This document shows positions 35,443-42,687 of a stretch of 64,000 nucleotides of DNA, in pieces; the first letter of the stretch is position 1; every line of letters begins with the position of its first letter. Both the position numbers and the translations under genes were made by a program. The notes under the pieces were generated by a model that was not told where the DNA came from, ran no database searches, and worked only from the letters and a program-made list of their open reading frames with translations. Origin of the DNA: Mucilaginibacter jinjuensis (GTDB taxonomy: Bacteria > Bacteroidota > Bacteroidia > Sphingobacteriales > Sphingobacteriaceae); assembly GCF_028596025.1 (NCBI RefSeq), contig NZ_CP117167.1:1116001-1180000 (forward strand), in the 5' to 3' direction.

Positions 35443-35562
35443 TTAAGTCTGACCAAGCAGCTGGTCAGCACTACGACCCTTTCATTCCTATTGATGATAG
35501 GATGTAAAAAGTCAGGTAAGATTAATCCGGACCCTGTAATTACAACGGTGAATTTTAAGTAG
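35443..35562 (+). pseudogene. Lipoprotein N-terminus remnant
   Basis: A 39-codon frame without a start codon reads LSLTKQLVSTTTLSFLLMIGCKKSG, a full signal peptide with lipobox LMIGC, then KINPDPVITTVNFK and a stop. It looks like the start of a lost lipoprotein, with both the start codon and the body gone. Confidence 0.5.
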
Positions 35563-35703
35563 ACTTGATGACACTTCTATAACGATTACCAAGCACAATT
35601 TTGACCACGCCTCAGTATGGAAATAGATTGGGTTAACAGTGCTCTAGCTACTCCTGAAAAAGCACTCACCGTGACTAAATATTTGCGAGTTATAAACCAT
35701 TCA

Positions 35704-36216
35704 TTATTTAAAGGGTAGTAAGAGCCTTAATACTGACAAGAAGCCTTTTAAGCGCTTCTCCTTTTGCACCGGGGTTTTGCACCCTGTCTCTTGTATATTT
35801 CTTTCGCGATTCGTCACGTCCAACTGAATGCCGATGAAGTGGGTGATGGCACCGGAGGAGTTCCTCACTGGTGATATATGCAACTCATTATAAAATGCGG
35901 TGCCGTCCTTTTTGAAGTTCCTGATGACAACCTCCACGTCCGTGCCTTCCCTCAAGCCGCGCCTAATTGCTATAACGTTTTCTAAGTCCCGCTGCTGGCC
36001 CTGTAAGAAGCGGCAGTTCAGCCCGATAACTTCTTCGCGGTTGTAGCCCGTTACATTTTCAAATGCCTTGTTGCAATAAATGATCGGATTATCGTAAAGC
36101 CTGTTATCCGTGACAAGGACGCTTACAACGCTGGAATTAAGCGCAAGCGTCAGCAGTTCGGGATTAAACCCGTCTGAATTGTTTAAGATATACGAAAGAT
36201 CATTACTCGGTTTCAT
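35704..36216 (-). CDS. Short LOV-domain blue-light photoreceptor
   Basis: A 170-residue stand-alone LOV protein. The flavin-binding hallmark GLNCRFLQG is intact at 65-73 with the adduct-forming Cys68, and the partner residues Asn100 (RNFKKDG), Asn110 (YNELHISPV) and Gln131 (FIGIQLDVT) are in place, so it should bind FMN and form the light-driven Cys adduct. After the PAS core there is only a basic 35-residue tail (ending LSVLRLLLPFK) and no kinase or DNA-binding domain. It must therefore act by dimerisation or by contact with another protein. The gene stands alone. Confidence 0.92.
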   Translation of the reverse strand: MKPSNDLSYILNNSDGFNPELLTLALNSSVVSVLVTDNRLYDNPIIYCNKAFENVTGYNREEVIGLNCRFLQGQQRDLENVIAIRRGLREGTDVEVVIRNFKKDGTAFYNELHISPVRNSSGAITHFIGIQLDVTNRERNIQETGCKTPVQKEKRLKGFLSVLRLLLPFK

Positions 36217-36322
36217 TTCTACCTTCCATCTATGTGTTGATTACCAAGTTACCGCATTTAGATGAATTGCACGGATGCCTTCCAATATTAAAGCACAACA
36301 GAATTCGAACAAATGTGAAAAT

Positions 36323-36348
36323 AAAAAAGCCTCTTTTTACGGAGGCTT
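36323..36348 (-). terminator. Minus-strand hairpin terminator upstream of the LOV gene
   Basis: AAGCCTC (36327-36333) pairs with GAGGCTT (36342-36348), and on the minus strand the hairpin is followed by six T residues (36323-36328). It lies upstream of the LOV start, so it would end a transcript coming from the right, or attenuate the LOV message. Confidence 0.6.
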
Positions 36349-37003
36349 CTGTAATAGTTATTTTCGAGTTATCGTAGAATTCGTTCAAATATAAGCACAA
36401 ATTAATAAATCGGGGCAACATTACCGAATAACATGCGAGGGCGCGATTTCAGAATGGTGCAGCGCAGATAACTCTTACTTTTGCGAAAATACTGACACTA
36501 GTATCGCAAGTTTTCACATTCATTTTGAATGACCGTGATTAGGGTATATTTGTGAACTGAAAAATTGAAGCAAATATCTGCTCGGTAGGCGGTCATATTA
36601 TGGTTTTATTCAGTTCACTTTAAATTTTAACGAATTTGGCAATAGCCACCAAAGAATGGTGCTGGCACCATAAAATACATGAGGAATACATCCGTTTCCA
36701 TATAGACACGGTTGTTAGCTAAATGGCACCGTCTTACCAAGCATTTTGGAGATTTGAGCTATTGAACTTGTTATGTCAAATGACGGCACAGTAACCCTTC
36801 AAACCAGTCTATGGCATTCTATTAAAGTATAACAAAACATAAATTCTTCTTGCTTATTAAGCAAAAAACGCCTTTATTAGCGTTGTAGGAATTCGTTAAC
36901 TTCGCTTAAACTGACATTGAGTTATCTAAGAAAATAAAAAACTTTATGAGAAATTACTGCGAAGCGAACTCGAAAAGGTGGAACTGCTTAAAAACAAAGG
37001 CAG
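36349..37003. other. Intergenic with a headless coding-like frame at its end
   Basis: Bases 36928-36997 read in frame as NKKLYEKLLRSELEKVELLKNKGR and stop in an ATGA overlap with the next gene, yet have no start codon. This looks like the tail of a lost upstream gene. The rest shows nothing. Confidence 0.4.
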
Positions 37004-37309
37004 ATGAATCAATTTAAAACTGAACTACAGTACAAGGCAAGGCTTTTTAGGTTCTTTAATGATCCCAAACATGATCTATTGGACAAGAAGTATGCAGCTT
37101 TCCTTGAACTTCACGATATTGAGGCAGTTTCTGATCTGTACGAAATAGTCGAGTCGGCGCCCAATGATGCCCTTTGCGGTCGGCTAATCTGGACAACAGA
37201 ATGGGATTTATCAATTGAACTTAAAACGGATATTCTGAATGTTTATAGCAACCACTTCGTTGAGCAAATGTTATTCAGTGCTAATACCGCTTTAAGAATA
37301 GTGCATTAG
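37004..37309 (+). CDS. Hypothetical protein with a decayed copy elsewhere in the window
   Basis: A 101-residue, acidic, mostly helical protein (MNQFKTELQYKARLFRFF, CGRLIWTTEWDLSIELK, ending LFSANTALRIVH). I do not recognise the family. Its 3' end and the 25 bases after it recur as a decayed copy at 11840-11950, so the gene is part of a small family in this genome. Its ATG overlaps the stop of a coding-like frame upstream. Confidence 0.55.
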   Translation: MNQFKTELQYKARLFRFFNDPKHDLLDKKYAAFLELHDIEAVSDLYEIVESAPNDALCGRLIWTTEWDLSIELKTDILNVYSNHFVEQMLFSANTALRIVH

Positions 37310-37483
37310 TGTTTTACATTGTCAAGGTATAGCAATACAGAGAATGAACTACTACTAATGCTTTTATATAACTTTACGACCAATAAAACAACTCTATATC
37401 GTTATATCATATCTCCGCTATTATTTGGGCAGATAAGGGATCATATCTATCAAAATTTAGGTAGCAGTAGTTTAGAGATTAAT

Positions 37484-37843
37484 GACGCATCGTTATGTGC
37501 CGCTCTTTGACCACGGCCGTCATTTCGCTTAAAGACAATTCCACCAGTTTTTCAACTAAGGACGCCGACCTTCAGTTTATAATCAGCGAAGTTGTTTTGC
37601 GCAAGCGTTCGCCATTCTTCCGAATCGGGAACTTTGCCGTTGGGCCGGAAATAGGGCGATACCTCTTTATCCTTGTAGTAAATTTTGGCTTGAATTTACT
37701 GATCGACAAACGCCACCGGGTGCAGTTGAAAGCGGCTTAAGCGCTTTGTAAGATCCGCGAACTTTTTCCAGGAAAGCCAATCCGTGAAAAATGCAAAAGC
37801 GATCACCAACGATGCTATTTCTGCTTGAGTGATTGATTTCTTT
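37484..37843 (-). pseudogene. Decayed molybdopterin-dependent oxidoreductase fragment
   Basis: Read on the minus strand: SITQAEIASLVIAFAFFTDW, LSWKKFADLTKRLSRFQLHP, then a stop (TAA), then IQAKIYYKDKEVSPYFRPNG and KVPDSEEWRTLAQNNFADYK, then a frameshift and LVEKLVELSLSEMTAVVKER-HITM. The segment from YYKDKEVSPYFRPNG to the ELSLSEM and HITM block is what I know from sulfite-oxidase-like molybdopterin oxidoreductases of the Bacteroidetes, just ahead of their HHCIQGWSG-type motif, which is missing here. One stop and one frameshift show it is broken and truncated. Confidence 0.65.
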
Positions 37844-37939
37844 AGGTAATAATCCTGTTATACTTACTCCTGAAACAATTGTTTAATAATTAAGAAACAT
37901 AAGTTTGGTTATTTGCGCTGTAAAAAACACCTATAAAAA

Positions 37940-39352
37940 ATGAATAAAATCAAACTTACAATGTTCGGCTGCATTGTTTTTTTAGCAGCCTGTTCCAAAA
38001 AAAATGACACCGCACCAACCTACCCCAATTCCCCTGCTACGCCGCCAAAGACCCAGGATACGGTTTACAAAATCACGGAAGATTTCGAAAAAGGTACTAA
38101 AGGCGGTTATGCCATCGCCAATGTCAATTTAAAGACCGGCGCATGGTCGCTTGATGATGCGCTCATAGCGAACACAGGCTCCGACAGCCGAATAGATAAC
38201 TGGTCGGTTCGTCTGCGCACCGGAAATATTACCAGCAATTTCAAAGTGAGCGGTTTAAAAATGGTTTACGTTTCCTCCGCCACTTACGGTAATGATGCGG
38301 CATCTACCTGGCAATTCCAAACCAGCACAGACGGTACAACGTTCACGCAAGTAGGTAGCCTGGTAACGGATAATTCCAAGACTTTCCGATTGGATTCCTT
38401 TGCGGTAAGTTCCACGGCGCCCGTTGCCATACGTATTGTGAAAACCGGTACTACCCGTGTAAATATTGATAATATAATTTTCAGGGGTACAGGTAAATCA
38501 GGTATCGTGATCGACACGACCAGTACAACACCACCTCCGACGGGCGGTGGCACAGGCACCGTGCCGCCGGCCGGTGCGGGCCGTCTGGTGACAGCAGGTG
38601 TTGATGCGCCGCCGGTATCAGGAGATAATTCAAACCTGTTGCTGGGAAATCCTTCCAATGCAGATTCGACCCTTGCCAGTAAGGACAATTACCTGATCGA
38701 TCAGCATTATTATATCGAATCTTATTCTGCCACGCGTGGTACGCCGAACTGGACTGCATGGCACCTAGACAAAACAAATCTTGGTAATACAGACCGCCTG
38801 GATAATTTCGCGGCATGGGCAGGCATCCCTTCTAATTGGTTCCAGGTAGGTTCTGACGCTTATAGCGGCACGGAATATAACCGCGGGCACAATTGCCCGA
38901 GCGGAGATCGCACCAGCAGTACCAATGCCAACAGCGCCACCTTCCTGATGACCAATATGATCCCCCAAACATCAGCGAATAATGGAGGAACATGGGGAGG
39001 GTTTGAAGCCTATGTACGCGGCTTCGTGCAAAACAACAACATGGAAGCCTATATCATAATGGGTAGTTATGGTACAAAAGAGACAATCGACGGTGGCCAT
39101 GTTACGGTACCTACCAATGTATGGAAAGTGGTGGTATTATTGCCGGTTGGTAACGGAGATATTAGCCGGATCGACGCGAATACCCGTATAATCGCCATCG
39201 ATACACCGAACACGGATGATGTGCTTCCGGACTGGACGAAATACATCACCACCGTAAAAAGCATTGAAAATGCTACAGGCTATAATCTTTTGTCTACGAT
39301 CAATGCCCAGTTGCGGGCTACATTGGAAACTAAAATGGATAGCGGCAGCTGA
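37940..39352 (+). CDS. Lipoprotein DNA/RNA non-specific endonuclease (NucA/NUC1-like)
   Basis: A 470-residue secreted nuclease. The signal peptide ends in a lipobox (FLAACSKK, Cys18). Residues 40-190 form a beta-sandwich-like domain (ITEDFEKGTKGGYAIANVNL, MVYVSSATYGN). A Thr/Pro/Gly linker follows, then the beta-beta-alpha-metal nuclease with its catalytic His317 in NRGHNCPSGDRT and the Mg-binding Asn in MTNMIPQTSANNGGTW. It would degrade extracellular DNA or RNA at the cell surface, for nutrition or defence. It is followed by a terminator 25 bases downstream. Confidence 0.9.
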   Translation: MNKIKLTMFGCIVFLAACSKKNDTAPTYPNSPATPPKTQDTVYKITEDFEKGTKGGYAIANVNLKTGAWSLDDALIANTGSDSRIDNWSVRLRTGNITSNFKVSGLKMVYVSSATYGNDAASTWQFQTSTDGTTFTQVGSLVTDNSKTFRLDSFAVSSTAPVAIRIVKTGTTRVNIDNIIFRGTGKSGIVIDTTSTTPPPTGGGTGTVPPAGAGRLVTAGVDAPPVSGDNSNLLLGNPSNADSTLASKDNYLIDQHYYIESYSATRGTPNWTAWHLDKTNLGNTDRLDNFAAWAGIPSNWFQVGSDAYSGTEYNRGHNCPSGDRTSSTNANSATFLMTNMIPQTSANNGGTWGGFEAYVRGFVQNNNMEAYIIMGSYGTKETIDGGHVTVPTNVWKVVVLLPVGNGDISRIDANTRIIAIDTPNTDDVLPDWTKYITTVKSIENATGYNLLSTINAQLRATLETKMDSGS

Positions 39353-39376
39353 TTATTAGTATTAGTCTGAAATATT

Positions 39377-39411
39377 AACGATGCGTATCGTGCGGCGACA
39401 CGCATCGTTTT
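39377..39411 (+). terminator. Rho-independent terminator of the nuclease gene
   Basis: AACGATGCGT (39377-39386) and ACGCATCGTT (39400-39409) form a perfect ten-base stem with a 13-base loop, and T residues follow. Confidence 0.8.
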
Positions 39412-39567
39412 AAAACAGGGGCTGATGTGACCGAAGGCCGACTGACGTAATTGGATCTTATCTCCTGATCACAACTGCGTATCCCTGTGAGGTTACTAAT
39501 TAATAGCTGGCTGCTGTAATTGTTTTTATTGCTGTCAAGTTGTATCTGATGAACGGAAGGTCAAACG

Positions 39568-41037
39568 CTATGCGATAAACCGCTGGATTGGAAAGATCAC
39601 AATAAATGTCGCACCGTTTCCCGGGCTACTCCTCACTCCGATAGTTCCGCCCATCGATTCCACCTGGTTCTTTACGAGAAACAAACCAATGCCATGGGCA
39701 TCTTCGTTGCCGTGAAAAGTGTTATACATGCCAAATAATTTATCACCATAAACCGACAAGTCTATGCCAATGCCATTGTCGGTTATTTCCAATACAGCTT
39801 TGTTTTTTTCTGCATTCGCTGAAATCCTGATTGATAACGGAATGTCTGTTTTACGGTATTTAATACAGTTGGTCAGTAAGTTGAGCAGTATGCTTTCCAA
39901 ATAAGCCTGATCGACGCTAATTTCTATTTCCGGATCTACATCAATGATCAGTTCGGCATTAATCTGGTGAAGTGAAACAGTAAGAACGTTTCTTATCTTT
40001 TTAATTTCCCTGAGCAGATTTAATGTTTTCAACTCATGATTCTTTCCGCTTCTGATGTCCACCGCATCATTCAGATGTTCCAGGGTTTCCATTAAATTTA
40101 CAGAGTTAATTCCTAGCAAACTAATCAGGTTTTCTCTTTCTGCGTGGTCATTTTCCTCTGCGATCATATCTGTCAGCATTTTAATATTACCGGCATGGGA
40201 ACGCAGGTTGTGCGAAATAATATGTGCAAAGTTTAAAAGACGGCTGTTTTGTGCATTGATGATCTTTAGGGCATTGTCCCTTTCAATCTCCATCTTTTTT
40301 CGCTCCGTAATATCCTTGATCTGCGAAACAAAGTAAAGCGGGGCATTTTCCTTATCCCTGACCAGCGTTACGCTTAGAAGCGCCCATATAATACTGCCGT
40401 TGGCATGATAATATCTTTTTTCCATACTATAGGAGGGGGTCTTACCATCAAGAAGGGCATGCATTTGGTGCAGGTCGAGGTCAAGATCATCGGGGTGGGT
40501 AATATCCTGGAAGGTTTTTTGCATAAAGTGTTCCTTTTTATAACCCAGCATTTCGCAAAGATTTTTATTTACTCTGATCCATTTACCATCCGTTGCAACC
40601 AGAGCCATTCCTATGGGAGCATATTCAAAAGCATGGTGGAATTGCTCTTCTCTTTCTGCAAGGGTGTCCAGGATGTTTCTTTGATTAGAAATGTCTTTAA
40701 TAGTACCATACACAATACGCTCCCCATCCCGGTGACCGGCCTGCAGGCGCAGCTTGATCCATTTTAAATTTCCTTTAGCTGTACACAGCCTAAATTCCCC
40801 GCGTTCAGGTTCTTCGCTGGCAATCGCCTTGTCAAATAATGACTTAAGGGCATCCTGGTCGGTGTAAAAAGAAAAGGTCTGATCCAGGGTTGGATGGAAA
40901 TCATCTCCTGTTTCATAAATTTCCCGGGCGACCTGGTTCCAGTAAATTTCTCCCGTAACCAGGTTTCTTTCCCAAATTCCCAGATGTGCGAGCGGTATTA
41001 CTTTCTCGTAAAGTATTAAATTTCTGTCCATGCTCAT
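39568..41037 (-). CDS. PAS-domain sensor histidine kinase (HWE/His-like, soluble)
   Basis: A 489-residue soluble kinase with two PAS domains (about 10-120 and 130-250; FEYAPIGMALVATDGKWIRVN and the PAC NAPLYFVSQIKDITE). The phosphoacceptor is His276 in AHIISHNLRSH, followed by a HATPase domain with NLLTNCIKYR, DNGIGIDL and HGIGLFLVKNQ. It is paralogous over its whole length to the kinase at 48859. It has no receiver domain, no membrane helix and no response regulator nearby. The sensed signal is unknown. Confidence 0.9.
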   Translation of the reverse strand: MSMDRNLILYEKVIPLAHLGIWERNLVTGEIYWNQVAREIYETGDDFHPTLDQTFSFYTDQDALKSLFDKAIASEEPERGEFRLCTAKGNLKWIKLRLQAGHRDGERIVYGTIKDISNQRNILDTLAEREEQFHHAFEYAPIGMALVATDGKWIRVNKNLCEMLGYKKEHFMQKTFQDITHPDDLDLDLHQMHALLDGKTPSYSMEKRYYHANGSIIWALLSVTLVRDKENAPLYFVSQIKDITERKKMEIERDNALKIINAQNSRLLNFAHIISHNLRSHAGNIKMLTDMIAEENDHAERENLISLLGINSVNLMETLEHLNDAVDIRSGKNHELKTLNLLREIKKIRNVLTVSLHQINAELIIDVDPEIEISVDQAYLESILLNLLTNCIKYRKTDIPLSIRISANAEKNKAVLEITDNGIGIDLSVYGDKLFGMYNTFHGNEDAHGIGLFLVKNQVESMGGTIGVRSSPGNGATFIVIFPIQRFIA

Positions 41038-41566
41038 TTCGTGTCGTCCTAATACGATAATTGGTTAACCTTTTAACGATAAATGCCTGTCAAGGTTTGG
41101 TTAAAAGGGCTCCGGAGCATAGATTAAAAGAAAGTGCAGAGTAGTGGGTAATGCAATAAGTAGCGATTCAGTTTTTAATGCAAAGATTTATACAATCATT
41201 GCGAATGCTGGAATGGTGACTAATAAGCGTTCAGACAGTTCACAACTTAAAAGCCAGGTAGATTATAGGAACTGAAGAAAAGGATTTCTCGCATGATGCG
41301 TAGTTAAAGCCCTTTTAGCGTGACGGGTGAGTTTAATTGAAATGAAGTAACTTGGTTATTAAAGGAAATTAAATATTCGCATGGCTCGGCATATTCGCAT
41401 GCCATTTAGTAAGACCCAGTTTTGGTGGAGATCGGTAAATGACGGTTAAAGACAGAAATGGGGTGATGAAATCTCCACTCGAGACGACGAGACGCTAAAA
41501 TGCTGGTAAGCCGCAAAAGTCATAACGAAAGCGGTTTTTCAGCCCGTTGGCTATTCAAAAGCCTGA
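41038..41566. other. Intergenic, no supported gene
   Basis: Nothing of note apart from the promoter side of the divergent kinase gene. Confidence 0.4.
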
Positions 41567-41618
41567 GGCTAATCAACCATATTGTGTCCATATTTGGACA
41601 TAATATGGTTGATTAGCC
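41567..41618. repeat. Large near-perfect hairpin between divergent genes
   Basis: GGCTAATCAACCATATT (41567-41583) and its reverse complement (41602-41618) enclose a second arm pair, TGTCCA and TGGACA, around a four-base loop. The stem is 24 bases with only one G-T pair. It is upstream of the hydrolase gene and not behind any gene, so it is not an ordinary terminator. Confidence 0.7.
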
Positions 41619-41724
41619 ATATTTAGTTATTTAAATTGTTATTTAAATTTGATAAATTGTTGATTGTTAGATAAATCGACCTTGGTATTATAATTGAATA
41701 CTGTGTCTAAACAACTTAATAAAT

Positions 41725-42486
41725 ATGAAAACATTAACAATTTCTTTCATTATGCTTTTTTCCATTTTAACTACAAGTCTTTGCAATGCTCAAAACAATA
41801 GTGCCGAAAAACCAACGATTATTTTCGTTCATGGCATCTGGGCGGACGGATCATGCTGGACCGCTCAGATTGCTGCACTACAGGCTGAAGGATATCATGT
41901 CCTTTCCGTGCAGAATCCTTTGACATCCTTAACAGATGATGTTGCGGCAACCAGGACGGTTATTGACAAGGTCAAGGGTAAAGTCATTCTTGTAGGTCAT
42001 TCATGGGGAGGCTTTGTCATTACCCAGGCGGGTAATGACCCTAAAGTTATTGGATTGGTTTATGTCGCTGCATTTGCACCAGATAAAGGCGAAACCTTAC
42101 CCTCGTTGTCGAAAAATGCGCCGCAAACCGAATTAGGTAAGTATTTCACGCCATCCGGTGATTATTTCTTTTTATCACGGGAGGGTATACAAACGGTATT
42201 TGCTGCTGATATCAGCCATAAAGACCAAGGATTGTTATATGCTACGCAGATCCCGGCCAATAAAGCTTTATTCGGCGGAGAAAGCGGCGAACCTGCTTGG
42301 AAGCAAAAACCAAGCTGGTATATCGTGTCTAAAAGTGATAAAGCCATTCATCCGGACCTCGAACGTTTCATGGCAAAAAGAATGAATGCCAAAACTACGG
42401 AGATAGAGGCGAGTCATGTGGTCATGTTATCTCATCCTAAGGAAGTTTTGCAGATCATAAAAGAAGCAGCGAACGCGGCTAAATAG
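41725..42486 (+). CDS. Secreted alpha/beta hydrolase
   Basis: A 253-residue protein with a signal peptide (MKTLTISFIMLFSILTTSLC, cleavage before QNNS). The nucleophile elbow is GHSWGG with Ser93; the oxyanion strand is IIFVHGIWADGS, and the catalytic His is probably in EASHVVMLSHP. It resembles small esterases of the salicylate-esterase/arylesterase-like group. It is followed by a strong terminator. The substrate is unknown. Confidence 0.87.
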   Translation: MKTLTISFIMLFSILTTSLCNAQNNSAEKPTIIFVHGIWADGSCWTAQIAALQAEGYHVLSVQNPLTSLTDDVAATRTVIDKVKGKVILVGHSWGGFVITQAGNDPKVIGLVYVAAFAPDKGETLPSLSKNAPQTELGKYFTPSGDYFFLSREGIQTVFAADISHKDQGLLYATQIPANKALFGGESGEPAWKQKPSWYIVSKSDKAIHPDLERFMAKRMNAKTTEIEASHVVMLSHPKEVLQIIKEAANAAK

Positions 42487-42561
42487 AAGAAGTATGTTTT
42501 TCGATGATAGCCCGTATCTTTAAAAGAAGAACTTTATCCGGCTGATCATGCCAATGTACAG

Positions 42562-42600
42562 AACGAGGCTGACTTATCAATAAGATGCAGCCTCGTTTTT
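42562..42600 (+). terminator. Rho-independent terminator of the hydrolase gene
   Basis: AACGAGGCTG (42562-42571) and CAGCCTCGTT (42588-42597) form a perfect ten-base stem with a 16-base loop, followed by five T residues. Confidence 0.82.
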
Positions 42601-42687
42601 ATTTAAGATTAAGTATATTATGTTTATTAAATTTATACACTACTAGGGACGAACGTAAAATGTGGAATTGCCGCTGGCGATCGAGAA

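Noticed and set aside
37495..37740. 81-codon plus-strand frame
   Set aside because: It is the shadow of the decayed molybdopterin oxidoreductase on the minus strand.
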